Counted from the stretch's first letter, positions 24,508 through 33,629 are shown. The stretch is 64,000 nt of DNA from CAYSNP01 sp050945855 (GCA_050945855.1 JBMNTS010000002.1:1-64000), one strand, 5' to 3'. The notes: a model not told the origin generated them from the sequence alone. Numbers and translations: made by a program.

Positions 24508-25538
24508 TTTTTCTTTTTCTCTTTCGCCTTCTTTTTGCTCTTTTTGGTCAAAGCCTGATATATGGGTTGAACAATCTTTTCCGAATTGTAATCGGCATAA
24601 ACGCTCCACGCCAAAGAGTAAAAACCCGGTCCGAACATAATCAAAGCCAGCAGCACCAGCGTTACAAGCAAGCCGCCGCTAAAAAGCAAAAACAAGGGGA
24701 GAAGCAATATCGCTACCATAAAGAAAGTGGGCAGAGGAACGGATATGCCTAACAGAAAAGCGTTTTTCAGATTCTGCAGAAAATTTAACTCCCTGTACAT
24801 TGTAAGCATAGGCAATAGTTGCACTATACTCATAAGCGCAAGCCCGCTTATGAGTATGGAGAGAATAAAGCCCGCATAATCCCAAAACGTCGCACTGTCC
24901 AGCATGATATGCTCAATAAAATTAATGATAAGCTGACTGAAGCCCGCGACCATAGCCGCGATTGCCGCTGTAATAATCAGAGTATACTTGCCGTATTTTT
25001 TTACGCCGGCAAAAAACTCCTTGGCAATAAGCGGGATATCGTTGCCGTAGCTGTCCTTTTTGGACAACAGCTTTTCCTCCCATACCATTTTGCCTGCTAA
25101 GTGGAAAACGCCGGCAAGCCCTGCAAAGGTTATGGGTATGCAGGCGGCAATGGCCAAAAACATTATTCTGTATCCGAAAAGCAAATTGACCTGACCCTCC
25201 GTCAAACTGTTTGTTGCGGATATGCCGACGCCCGCTCCTGACAAAAAGTAAGGGATATTTTCAGAGCCTTGGATAAAATAGCTGAAACGCTCCATACCTA
25301 CTGCCGTAAGCAGATACAGCAGGATTGCTATAATAGGCAAGGCAAAAAGCATAAAGAGCAGATTTGCCGTCAATAAATAGCTGCCGTTTTTTTTGAAAAT
25401 ATATTGGAAATATCTGAATCGCCCAATAGCCTGTTGTTCGGGGGCGCCCTCCGCTTTTGAAGTCGGCGCGAAAGTCATATACTTAAGTAAAGTCTTTACC
25501 TCCAGGTCTTTTGCGCTCATATAATTGTTACTTGCCAT
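24504..25538 (-). CDS. Multi-pass membrane protein (DUF624/YesL-like)
   Basis: 344 residues with about five to six membrane helices and a Lys-rich C-terminal tail (KKSKKKAKEKKKK). The helix layout and the block RELNFLQNLKNAFLLGI resemble the DUF624/YesL group, but the match is weak. A cytoplasmic N-terminus of about 45 residues precedes helix 1, and two loops are long enough to lie outside. First gene of the operon with the methyltransferase and TPR protein, behind its own promoter. Function unknown. Confidence 0.75.
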   Translation of the reverse strand: MASNNYMSAKDLEVKTLLKYMTFAPTSKAEGAPEQQAIGRFRYFQYIFKKNGSYLLTANLLFMLFALPIIAILLYLLTAVGMERFSYFIQGSENIPYFLSGAGVGISATNSLTEGQVNLLFGYRIMFLAIAACIPITFAGLAGVFHLAGKMVWEEKLLSKKDSYGNDIPLIAKEFFAGVKKYGKYTLIITAAIAAMVAGFSQLIINFIEHIMLDSATFWDYAGFILSILISGLALMSIVQLLPMLTMYRELNFLQNLKNAFLLGISVPLPTFFMVAILLLPLFLLFSGGLLVTLVLLALIMFGPGFYSLAWSVYADYNSEKIVQPIYQALTKKSKKKAKEKKKK

Positions 25539-25570
25539 TATTCACTCCAAACATAAAATTTATATATGAT

Positions 25571-25599
25571 ATCATACAACAAATCTTAAAATAAATCAA
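25571..25599 (-). promoter_or_regulatory. Sigma-A-type promoter of the membrane protein-methyltransferase-TPR operon
   Basis: Minus strand TTGATT (25594-25599), 17-base spacer, TATGAT (25571-25576), about 32 bases before the start codon with GGAG between. Confidence 0.7.
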
Positions 25600-25713
25600 T
25601 TGCTTTATCGTTCCCTTTCGTTAATCCCCTATTATGTGTATCTTCCCTTCCTTTCCCCTTTCCTGCAAACAAGTCTAATCAAGATGTTTTTGTCATAACT
25701 TATTTATGGCGCA

Positions 25714-26688
25714 ATGAAGGAGAAAGTAAAACAAAACCTAAAAATCAGTTCCACCTTTACCGCGGCTCTTGTGGGGGCGGGTTTTGCGTCGGGACAGGAG
25801 ATAGCGCTGTTTTTCGGCGGCAAAAACATTGCTTCCGTAATTTTGGCGGCTGCTCTGATTGCGCTGTTCTGTTACGTTTTTTTGGAATTGGGAAGGCTAA
25901 GCGAAGGGAATGTCTTTGAGAGTATGGGACCTGTCTTTTCGCTGTGCTTTAATTATCTTGTCAAGCTGATAAACCTTATAATTTTAGCGGTAATGACAGC
26001 GGGCAGCGAATATATTATCAAAAATTCCTTAGGCTTTACGGGAGGGGGCGCGGTTTCGCTGATACTCTGCTGCGTTCTGGTTACAGAGGGAATGGAGAGC
26101 GTAAAAACGCTTAATATGCTTACGGTGCCTATTATGATAATACTTATTTCCGCCCTGCTTTTTACCGCGGGCGGGAAAATTATCCTTAGCGGGAAAACAG
26201 CTTTTTTCAATTCGCTTGCGTACGCGGGCATGAATATTATTACGGGCGGTTATCTCGTAGGCCTGATGGCAAAAGATATACACAAAAGCCAATGCCGAAA
26301 TATCAGTCTGATTTGCTTTGGACAGGTATTAATATTGTTGATGTTTGTGTATGCGGCGGTCAACCTGTGCGAAGCGGGGACAATGCCGCTGCTGGCTCAG
26401 GCGTATAAATACCGTTTTGGATTTGCGGGCGTGGTAACGATATTTCTCGCGCTGTTTACAAGTATGGTTTCCGCGCTGGCGTCCTGCTCTCAAACAAAAA
26501 CGCAATCCGTACTTGTTTATGCAGGTTTGGGATTCCTTTTTTCGCTATTCGGTTTCCACAACTTAGTAAACGCGACATACATGCCGATTGGCGGAGCGGG
26601 ATTTGCTATTACTGCGTGCTGCTCTTTTTATTTGATTTGCTTATCTTTACGCAATCGCCGCCGACCAGACATATTACCTCGCTTTTGA
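25714..26688 (+). CDS. YkvI-like membrane transporter
   Basis: 324 residues, about ten membrane helices. The opening ISSTFTAALVGAGFASGQEIALFF is the signature region of the YkvI family, distant relatives of amino-acid/polyamine permeases with a broken first helix (GAGFASGQE). Substrate unknown. No good ribosome site lies upstream of ATG 25714 (AGGAG falls inside codons 2-4), yet no other start fits. The last 80 bases overlap the 3' end of dnaE on the other strand. Confidence 0.85.
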   Translation: MKEKVKQNLKISSTFTAALVGAGFASGQEIALFFGGKNIASVILAAALIALFCYVFLELGRLSEGNVFESMGPVFSLCFNYLVKLINLIILAVMTAGSEYIIKNSLGFTGGGAVSLILCCVLVTEGMESVKTLNMLTVPIMIILISALLFTAGGKIILSGKTAFFNSLAYAGMNIITGGYLVGLMAKDIHKSQCRNISLICFGQVLILLMFVYAAVNLCEAGTMPLLAQAYKYRFGFAGVVTIFLALFTSMVSALASCSQTKTQSVLVYAGLGFLFSLFGFHNLVNATYMPIGGAGFAITACCSFYLICLSLRNRRRPDILPRF

Positions 26689-29600
26689 CCAGACCCATAT
26701 CGCTTATCCTTTGCGGAGACAAAAAAGTCTTGCCGTCTATAAAATATCTTACCTCTCCCCCTCCGGGGTATTTTGCCAATACGCTCTCGATTTGCGCATA
26801 TTTTTCTTTATCCGCGCCATCCAGCTTTATATATAATATTTTGTCCTCTTCTTCCGTTTGCGTCTTTTCCTCCGCCAGCCATTTTACTATTCTGCTGACA
26901 AAAACCGTCGCGCCTTTCTCCTCGTCCGTTTTAAGATTGCCTTCCACCAGCACCAGGGTGTCGTCGGCAAGAATATCGCGCGCTTCCTCCACCACGTGTC
27001 CGAAAAGCAGTATTTCCACGCTGTCGTAAAGGTCTTCCAGCAGCGCGGAAGCCATAAGCGTGCCTTTTTGCGTGCGCCTTATCTTGACCTGAGAGAGTAT
27101 GCCTCCGAATCTCAGAGTTTTCTTGAAGTCGTAAATGGAAAGCTCCTCTTTTACCTTGTCCTCTTCCCGCTCTTCCTCCTGCTCGTCATTGTCCTGCTTT
27201 TGGAACTGGCGCAGCATCAGCGTGTTAAAATTAAAACTTTTAAATGCCTCCTCCAGCCCCGCAAGCGGATGTCCGCTCATATACATGCCCAAAACTTCTT
27301 TCTCTTTAAGCAACTTTTCGCGTTGCGGATACTCCTTAAGGTTGATATAAGCGTAATCCTTGGTGTCCTCTTGCCCCAAAAAGTCAAAAATGCTCATTTG
27401 ATTGCTGTTTTGCATTTTGCGGACGCTTTCCTCGTTCTCAATTATTGCCTCGTAATTGGCAATAAGCGTGGCTCTGTTTTTGCCCAAAGAGTCAAACGCG
27501 CCGCCTAATATCAACGCCTGAATTACCCGCTTATTAAGCCCCAGTCCCGCTGTGCGCCTGGCAAAATCCACAAAGTCCACAAACTCGCCGTTAGCTTCTC
27601 TTTCCTCCAAAGACTTTTCTATGACCGCTATGCCTATCCCCTTTATGCAAGCCAGACCGTAGCGGATTGCGCCCCCCTCCGGAGTAAATTCCGCTCCGCT
27701 TTTGTTGATATCCGGAGGCAACAACTCTATCCCCATCAGCTTCAATATGCCCATATATTTTTTGGTGTCGTCCGTGTTATTAATTCTGTTATTAATAACG
27801 GCGGTCATAAATTCCACGGGGTAATAGCGCTTAAGATACGCAGTTTGGTATCCCAAATAAGCGTATGCGGCAGCATGAGATTTGTTAAACGCGTATCCGC
27901 CGAACTTTTTCATATCCTCGAAAACGCTGTCCGCAATCGCCCTGTCCACTCCTCTTTCCGCGCTGCGCTCGATAAACTTTGACTTTTCCTTAAACAGCGC
28001 GGCGACCTTTTTCTTGCTTATCATATACCTTAGCCGGTCCGCTTCCTGCATGCTGTAGCCCGCCATTGCGCGCGCTATCAGCATAGCCTGCTCCTGGTAT
28101 ATCATTACGCCGCTGGTGACGTTTAAGATAGGCTCCAGGCAAGGATGGGCGTAATTGATTTTGCCCGCTTTCCTGTTAGACAAATATAGAGGTATGTTGT
28201 CCATGGGACCGGGACGGTACAGGGAAATGCCCGCTATCAGATCTTCCATGTTCTGCGGCTGCAAATCCAACATAAACTTTTTCATGCCCCCGCCTTCAAG
28301 CTGGAATACCGCGTCCGTATCCCCTCTGGCAATCAACTCGAAAGTGCGGGCGTCCTCATAGCCCGTCTGCTCAAAATCTATCTTAATCTTATGCCGCTTA
28401 TAAATATAGTCTACGGCTTTTCTGACATCGGTAAGCGTCCTTAGCCCCAAAAAATCCATTTTGAGCAGCCCCAACTGCTCAACTTCCTGCATGTTATACT
28501 GCGTGGTAACCTCGTCATTATTTAAGGCTAAGGGCACTACTTCCTGCGCGGGGTCCTTAAAGATAACAATACCCGCGGCGTGTATGCCGGGCTGACGGAT
28601 AAGACCCTCCAGCTCTGCCGCGACGTTGAAAATCTTGCGGTACAATTCGTCCGAAGCGCACAGATTTATAAGCTCATTGTTTCTTAGCTCTGGCGGAGAG
28701 TCCGGATTGATCAAATCCTTAAGCTTGACGTTATTATTGTCTATCATTGCGGTAAGCTTGTTGCTTTCCTCAAAGGGGACGTCGTATATCCTTGCCACAT
28801 CCTTGACCGCCTGTTTTTTAGCCAGCGTACCGAAGGTGATAATCTGGGCGATTTTGTCCTCGCCGTACAGTTTTTTTACGTATTCGATAACCTCGCCCCT
28901 GCGTTCCGCGCAAAAATCTATATCAAAATCGGGCATGGATACTCTGGACATATTCAAAAACCGCTCAAAAATCAGGTTATGCTTTATCGGGTCCACATCG
29001 GTAATTTTAAGCGCGTAAGCCACCAGCGAGCCCACGCCCGAACCTCTGCCCGGCCCTACGGGAATACCGTTGCTTTTGGCAAAATAAATAAAATCCCATA
29101 CGATAAGGAAATAATCGGTGAAATTCATACCTATTATTACTTCAAGCTCCGCTTCCGCCCGTTCCGTATATTTGGCGTCCATGTTTTTGCCGTAACGCTG
29201 AGTCAGCCCTTCCCGGGTAAGCTTGCGTAGATAGTCCGCGGCGGTCATACCCTCGGGCACTTTGGTATATTGGGGGATTTTATAATCATGGAAAACAAAT
29301 TCCACATCGCATTTTTCCGCGATTTCTACCGTATTCGTCAGCGCTTCTTCTATGTAATAAAATTGAGCGCGCATTTCCTCGTAATCCTTGAAGTAAAACT
29401 CGGCGCCTTCAAAGCGCATGCGCTTTTCGTCCGTAAATCTGGCGGCGGTCTGTATGCATAGAAGCACGTCGTGCATTTCGCTGTGCTCTTTTTTGAGATA
29501 ATGCACGTCGTTAGTGGCGACAAGTTTGGCCCCTATCTCGCGCGCAAGTTTAATCAGCAGCGGATTGACCAGCCTCTGCTCTTCCAAATTATGGTCTTGC

Positions 29601-30352
29601 AATTCTATATAAAAATCTTCTTTGCCTATTATTGATTGCAATCTAAGAGCGTAGTTTTTCGCGTCCTCGTATCTGTTTTGCAACAAATAAGCAGATACCG
29701 CGCCCGCAAGACAGGCGGTCGTGCAGACAAGGCCTTGGCTGTGCTTGCTCAGAGCATCCAAATCAATTCGGGGCTTGTAATATCTGCCTTCCAAAAAGGC
29801 GATGGAATTCAGCTTGGCAAGATTATGATAGCCTTGCATATCTTTAGCTATTAGTATCAGATGGTAACAAGGATTTTCCTCGCTGCCTTGTTTGCCCTGC
29901 TTTACGCGCAAATCGTCGGCGCAATAAAATTCGCAGCCTATCAGCGGCTTTACCTTGGGGATTTTGCAATCCTTGCCCTTGTCGCACTTATCCGCTTTGG
30001 GGCAAAGTTCGGTATATTTGCACGGTTCGGCATAAAAGGAGGCGGTAAATTCCTCCTCCGAAAGCTCCTGCGGCTTTTTGCTGTCCGCGTTGCGCCCGTA
30101 TACGGGATACTTCATACATTCCTGATAGAATTTAATCGCCCCGTACATATTGCCGTGGTCGGTGATTGCCAGCGCCCTGCTCCCTCTGTCCTTGGCAAGT
30201 TTTACTATGTCTTCGATTTTTGCCGCGCCGTCCAGCATGCTGAATTGGGTATGCACATGCAAATGAATAAATTCCGGCTCCGCCCTGCCCTCGTCTGCGG
30301 CGCACCGGCGCGCAAGCTCTCCCACGCTCAATATTTTAGTGTTTTTCTCCAT
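26609..30352 (-). CDS. dnaE: DNA polymerase III alpha subunit DnaE with Cys-rich PHP insert
   Basis: 1247 residues. Replicative polymerase. N-terminal PHP domain keeps the metal pattern (HLHVHTQFS, ITDHGN, ATNDVHYL), so a PHP exonuclease is possible. Between helix GAIKFYQECM and KPLIGCEFY lies an insertion of about 50 residues holding Cys111, 117, 123 and 129, exactly six apart. The catalytic core has GPGRGSGVGSLVAYAL and the PDFDIDF aspartates, then the fingers (GGYAFNKSHAAAYA), HhH region (RVIQALILGGAFDSLG) and a C-terminal OB fold (LRFGGILSQVKIRRTQKG). Downstream of crh-like by 20 bases. Its 3' end overlaps the YkvI-like gene by 80 bases. Confidence 0.96.
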   Translation of the reverse strand: MEKNTKILSVGELARRCAADEGRAEPEFIHLHVHTQFSMLDGAAKIEDIVKLAKDRGSRALAITDHGNMYGAIKFYQECMKYPVYGRNADSKKPQELSEEEFTASFYAEPCKYTELCPKADKCDKGKDCKIPKVKPLIGCEFYCADDLRVKQGKQGSEENPCYHLILIAKDMQGYHNLAKLNSIAFLEGRYYKPRIDLDALSKHSQGLVCTTACLAGAVSAYLLQNRYEDAKNYALRLQSIIGKEDFYIELQDHNLEEQRLVNPLLIKLAREIGAKLVATNDVHYLKKEHSEMHDVLLCIQTAARFTDEKRMRFEGAEFYFKDYEEMRAQFYYIEEALTNTVEIAEKCDVEFVFHDYKIPQYTKVPEGMTAADYLRKLTREGLTQRYGKNMDAKYTERAEAELEVIIGMNFTDYFLIVWDFIYFAKSNGIPVGPGRGSGVGSLVAYALKITDVDPIKHNLIFERFLNMSRVSMPDFDIDFCAERRGEVIEYVKKLYGEDKIAQIITFGTLAKKQAVKDVARIYDVPFEESNKLTAMIDNNNVKLKDLINPDSPPELRNNELINLCASDELYRKIFNVAAELEGLIRQPGIHAAGIVIFKDPAQEVVPLALNNDEVTTQYNMQEVEQLGLLKMDFLGLRTLTDVRKAVDYIYKRHKIKIDFEQTGYEDARTFELIARGDTDAVFQLEGGGMKKFMLDLQPQNMEDLIAGISLYRPGPMDNIPLYLSNRKAGKINYAHPCLEPILNVTSGVMIYQEQAMLIARAMAGYSMQEADRLRYMISKKKVAALFKEKSKFIERSAERGVDRAIADSVFEDMKKFGGYAFNKSHAAAYAYLGYQTAYLKRYYPVEFMTAVINNRINNTDDTKKYMGILKLMGIELLPPDINKSGAEFTPEGGAIRYGLACIKGIGIAVIEKSLEEREANGEFVDFVDFARRTAGLGLNKRVIQALILGGAFDSLGKNRATLIANYEAIIENEESVRKMQNSNQMSIFDFLGQEDTKDYAYINLKEYPQREKLLKEKEVLGMYMSGHPLAGLEEAFKSFNFNTLMLRQFQKQDNDEQEEEREEDKVKEELSIYDFKKTLRFGGILSQVKIRRTQKGTLMASALLEDLYDSVEILLFGHVVEEARDILADDTLVLVEGNLKTDEEKGATVFVSRIVKWLAEEKTQTEEEDKILYIKLDGADKEKYAQIESVLAKYPGGGEVRYFIDGKTFLSPQRISDMGLVKSEVICLVGGDCVKISKSNKKSSTQ

Positions 30353-30372
30353 TGTTATCTCTTTTCTCTATG

Positions 30373-30618
30373 CTAAAACGCGGCTAAAATGTCTTGCACC
30401 AATTCCGCTTTTTCATCCTCGTCCGAAAAATATATTTGGATTGCCTCATTGAATTTCATATTCAGACTCAGCAAGCCCATTATGCTTTTCCCGTTTACTC
30501 TTTTGTTGCCTTTGATAATAAATACGTCGCCGCAAGCCTTGCCCGCCAATCGGGCAATCACCGCGCACTCGTTAGTCTGCAACCCGTTTGGTTTTGTCAC
30601 ATTTACATCTTTTATCAT
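30373..30618 (-). CDS. crh: Crh-like HPr paralogue lacking the phosphotransfer His
   Basis: 81 residues, HPr fold. HPr of the sugar phosphotransferase system has GLHARPA with His15; here the site reads GLQTNECA, Gln14 in place of His, as in Bacillus Crh (GLQARPA). The HprK target is kept: KSIMGLLSL with Ser45. So it cannot carry PEP-derived phosphate but can be Ser-phosphorylated, which in Crh drives CcpA-dependent catabolite control. Overlaps the whiA stop by 4 bases; hprK lies two genes upstream. The whiA-crh order matches Bacillus. Function as a CcpA partner is inferred; the TNECA part differs from Bacillus Crh. Confidence 0.88.
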   Translation of the reverse strand: MIKDVNVTKPNGLQTNECAVIARLAGKACGDVFIIKGNKRVNGKSIMGLLSLNMKFNEAIQIYFSDEDEKAELVQDILAAF

Positions 30619-31601
30619 CCCTCTTCCTCCATAAGGCTATCCGCAATTTTTGCAAGTCTGCGGAATCTATGGTTTAATCCGCTCTTGGAAATGGCATTGT
30701 CATGCGCCGCCAAAAGCTCTTCCAGATTCGCGTAAGGGTACTCCAGCCTGATTAGCGCCGTCTGCCTTAACTGCTCGTCCAGAGAATGCAGTCCGACCTT
30801 GTCTTTAATGAGATTGATTGCCTTAATTTGTCTTTCGCTTGCCCGCAGGCTTTTGTTTATGTTTGCTATGGTACAATTATATTGACGGTTTGTCAAGTTC
30901 CTTACCGAACGGGAAATAATAATCTCCTGCAGCGCCATGACCGCTTTGTCCGCCCCTATCCGCGCCAGAAAATCGCTGATGTTTTCGCTGCCTTTAATGT
31001 AAATGGCGCAATAATTCTTCCTTTCCGCCAAACCCGCGTTAATGCCCGCCTCGCACAACAATTCCAGCAAATCTTGCGCGACGGATAAGGAGGTGAGCCT
31101 AAGCTCAAGATGATAGCCTTGCTTTATTATCCCCTGATTTGTCTGCTCGCTTAAACTGTCTACTGCCGTAGGCGCGCTGAGTGTGCCGCAGGCTATATAC
31201 ACTCCTCTTAAATACGCCGCCCTGCAGCTGTCCTTTGCTCTTACGAAGGAGGGAATACGCAAGGCGGGAATACCGCCCTCCAGCAACCCCGCTTCCGTTA
31301 AAAACAGCTTTGCCTCCTCACCGCCAAGGGTGTAAGCGTACCCTGTTTTGTTGTTAAAACCGCCCGCTATAAAGCTGTTGATATTGACGCTGACCCCGTA
31401 AAACTTGCTTGTTATATCCGCGCATAAAAAAATCAGCTCCTTATGCAGGCTCTCCACCACCAAATCAAAACCCTTTGCCTGCGGCCGCAGGAAGCCTATG
31501 CCTCTCATTGCACCGGACAAAAAGGCCAGTCCTACCTCTTTGCCTTTATCCTTATGATTAAATGACAGGATTTCCTGCCTCGCAATTTCGCCCACGCTCA
31601 T
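30615..31601 (-). CDS. whiA: WhiA family DNA-binding regulator
   Basis: 328 residues. N-terminal LAGLIDADG-like two-lobed domain (without nuclease residues: FLSGAMRGIGFL and AYLRGVYIACGTL) and a C-terminal helix-turn-helix domain (NRQYNCTIANINKSLRAS, then LNHRFRRLAKIADSL). In Bacillus and Streptomyces WhiA binds DNA and affects division and sporulation timing. The start follows the murB stop with no gap. In many Firmicutes rapZ and yvcK sit between murB and whiA; neither is here. Confidence 0.95.
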   Translation of the reverse strand: MSVGEIARQEILSFNHKDKGKEVGLAFLSGAMRGIGFLRPQAKGFDLVVESLHKELIFLCADITSKFYGVSVNINSFIAGGFNNKTGYAYTLGGEEAKLFLTEAGLLEGGIPALRIPSFVRAKDSCRAAYLRGVYIACGTLSAPTAVDSLSEQTNQGIIKQGYHLELRLTSLSVAQDLLELLCEAGINAGLAERKNYCAIYIKGSENISDFLARIGADKAVMALQEIIISRSVRNLTNRQYNCTIANINKSLRASERQIKAINLIKDKVGLHSLDEQLRQTALIRLEYPYANLEELLAAHDNAISKSGLNHRFRRLAKIADSLMEEEG

Positions 31602-32504
31602 TTATACGCTGATATCTCCGATTATCTTAATTTCCCTTTGCAATTCAATTCCGTACGCTTGCAATACCTTGCTTTGTACCAATCCCATAAGCTCTATGTA
31701 ATCGCTTGCGGTGCCCACTCCGGTGTTTACTATAAAGCCGGCGTGCTCATAACTTATCATAGCGCCCCCTACTCTCGTGCCTTTAAGCCCCAGCATATCT
31801 ATCAGCCGTCCCGACCCTTCGCCCGCCGCGCGCTTGAAAGCGCACCCCAGCGAAGGCTTATCAGGATGCGCCGCTCTCCTTTTGGCTTTTGTCTGCTCTA
31901 CCTTGTCCCGAATGCTTTTAGCCTCTCCCTTCTCCAGCTTCAGCTTAACCAGCAAAATCATTTCGCTCTCCTTAAAACAGGACTTCCTGTACGCAAAAGA
32001 GAGTTCGCTTTGGGAATATACCTTTATGTCGGCGTTATTCATATCAAAGCATACCGCCTCGCTCACTCTGTCGCCGATAACGCAGTTGTAAGCGCCCGCG
32101 TTCATATATACCGCGCCGCCTATGCTTGCGGGTATGCCCGCCAATGACTCTATGCCGGAAAGACTATGCATCAGGCAGACCTCGGTGAGCTTATCTATGC
32201 TTACTCCCGCGCCTAAGGTCAACTCCGTGCCGTCCGCCCTGATATAGTTAAGCCTGTCGCTTTTTATGCCCAGTCCGTTAAAACCGCGGTCGGAAACCAG
32301 GGTATTGCTTAGCCTGCCCATAAAAACATAAGGGAGTTCTTTTTGAGCGGCGTAAGCGGATAACAAGCAAAAATCCGCCAAATCCCGAGGGTAAGCCAGA
32401 TGTTTTATTATTCCTCCCCCTTTGTAGGTGCTGAGGGCGGCGGCGTCTATATCCTCTTTGATTTCAAAATGCGCGGTGTCATTGGTAGATAACTTCCAAT
32501 TAAT
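31602..32504 (-). CDS. murB: UDP-N-acetylenolpyruvoylglucosamine reductase, non-ATG start
   Basis: 300 residues if it starts at the ATT at 32504. Makes UDP-MurNAc with NADPH and FAD. Seen: TYKGGGIIKHLAYPRDL (FAD-domain opening, aligned with TTxxxGGPA of other MurB), GIPASIGGAVYMNAGAYN, the catalytic Ser region SLGCAFKR (shortened from PxAGSxF) and GGAMISYEHAGFIVN. No ATG, GTG or TTG is in frame before TTG 32381, and starting there would cut off the conserved TYKGGG strand. An in-frame stop lies 24 bases before the ATT. GGGAGGT sits 8 bases before the ATT. A promoter-like TATAAT overlaps the same spot, which conflicts with that start. Confidence 0.85.
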   Translation of the reverse strand: MNWKLSTNDTAHFEIKEDIDAAALSTYKGGGIIKHLAYPRDLADFCLLSAYAAQKELPYVFMGRLSNTLVSDRGFNGLGIKSDRLNYIRADGTELTLGAGVSIDKLTEVCLMHSLSGIESLAGIPASIGGAVYMNAGAYNCVIGDRVSEAVCFDMNNADIKVYSQSELSFAYRKSCFKESEMILLVKLKLEKGEAKSIRDKVEQTKAKRRAAHPDKPSLGCAFKRAAGEGSGRLIDMLGLKGTRVGGAMISYEHAGFIVNTGVGTASDYIELMGLVQSKVLQAYGIELQREIKIIGDISV

Positions 32505-32532
32505 TATACCATACCTCCCGAGGCTATTTCAA
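32503..32532 (-). promoter_or_regulatory. Promoter-like sequence overlapping the murB start
   Basis: Minus strand TTGAAA (32527-32532), 18-base spacer, TATAAT (32503-32508). If used, the transcript would begin about 6 bases inside the conserved murB frame and would lack the ribosome site GGGAGGT, which lies in the spacer. Either this is chance, or murB uses a downstream start. Confidence 0.45.
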
Positions 32533-32554
32533 TAATAAGCAATTTTTCAATTGA

Positions 32555-32581
32555 CAAAAAAGCTAATCCGTACCGATTAGC
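32555..32581 (-). terminator. Rho-independent terminator after hprK
   Basis: Minus-strand hairpin GCTAATC / GATTAGC with a 6-base loop, followed by T6. Lies 75 bases past the hprK stop and just before murB. A second GC-rich hairpin (GCGGGGC / GCCCCGC, 32594-32610) precedes it without a T run. Confidence 0.8.
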
Positions 32582-32655
32582 GTGCAAATATTGCGCGGGG
32601 CTTGCCCCGCTTTAATCCTTATTATTATATGCCTTGGGAAAGCGGATTTTTACTT

Positions 32656-33612
32656 TTATCCTCTCATACGCTCATCAAGCAGCGCGGCGCAATTATGCCC
32701 GCCCCTTTTCAGCGCGAAATCCCGTACCGCGACTTCGATTATTATCGCAATGTTTCTGCCCTCCAGCACGGGAATAATCAATTTGGGTATCTTTACGCCC
32801 AAAATTTCTTCCTCTTTTAATTCCTTGCCTACCCGCTCATAGACTTTTTCCGAATCGTATTTTTCCAATTCGATTAACAGCTCTACCTGTTTTTGGTTGA
32901 GAATGGAGCCTACCCCGTATATAGCGCGCACGTCGATAATACCTACGCCTCTGATTTCCATCAGATGCCTGATTAATTCCGGAGCGGACCCTATTATTGC
33001 TTTATCTATATTTTTCAGCACGACAATGTCGTCGGTTACCAATCTGTGCCCTCTGTGGACCAACTCCAGCGCGGTTTCGCTCTTGCCTATGCCAGAATCG
33101 CCCGTAATCAATACTCCGGTGCCGAATACGTCCGCCAGAACGCCGTGCTTTTGCGTGGAGGTGGAGGGCGCCAGCAGTTCCGAAAGATAAAACAGCAGGC
33201 TGCCTACAAAATCCGAGGTTATCTTGTCCGTGGAATAAATGGGCTTATTATATTTTTGCGCAAACTCCCTCATTTCCGGCAGCGGCGTAAGCGAGCGGGA
33301 TAAAATCAGGCAGGGTATATCCGTAGAAAAAAACTTGTCCAATACTTTTCGTCTTTTACCTCCTTCCAAGGACAATAAAAAACTCATTTCCGCCATACCG
33401 ATGACCTGCACTCTGGACTGGGCAAAATAGTCCTCGTAGCCCGCGAAAAACAAACCGGGTCTGTTGACTCCGTTGGTGCACAGGGCAATACTTCCTCCCT
33501 TGCTTACCTCCGCTTTTAAATCCAGCGCTTTTATAAATGACGCTTCTTCAACCGGCCGCTCCTCCCGCTCTTCGCGGATTAGGGCAGTTCTGTCTAAAAT
33601 ATTATCTTCCAT
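32656..33612 (-). CDS. hprK: HPr kinase/phosphorylase
   Basis: 318 residues, full length. Phosphorylates (ATP or PPi) and dephosphorylates the regulatory Ser of HPr/Crh in response to glycolytic state. Seen: conserved KHG at 155-157, P-loop GDSGIGKS (171-178), the DD of LVTDDIVV, and the family signature LMEIRGVGIIDVRAIYG (217-233). Starts 18 bases after the Cof-type phosphatase gene; followed by a terminator. Its likely protein target in this window is the Crh-like gene at 30373. Confidence 0.96.
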   Translation of the reverse strand: MEDNILDRTALIREEREERPVEEASFIKALDLKAEVSKGGSIALCTNGVNRPGLFFAGYEDYFAQSRVQVIGMAEMSFLLSLEGGKRRKVLDKFFSTDIPCLILSRSLTPLPEMREFAQKYNKPIYSTDKITSDFVGSLLFYLSELLAPSTSTQKHGVLADVFGTGVLITGDSGIGKSETALELVHRGHRLVTDDIVVLKNIDKAIIGSAPELIRHLMEIRGVGIIDVRAIYGVGSILNQKQVELLIELEKYDSEKVYERVGKELKEEEILGVKIPKLIIPVLEGRNIAIIIEVAVRDFALKRGGHNCAALLDERMRG

Positions 33613-33629
33613 ATTTCTTTCTTCGGATT

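Noticed and set aside
25690..25713. Alternative start with a proper ribosome site for the YkvI-like gene
   Set aside because: AGGAG occurs only inside the first codons and no suitable in-frame start follows before the conserved helix.
32592..32610. GC-rich hairpin GCGGGGC/GCCCCGC as a terminator
   Set aside because: No T run follows on either strand; the adjacent GCTAATC hairpin with T6 fits better, so this may only aid it.
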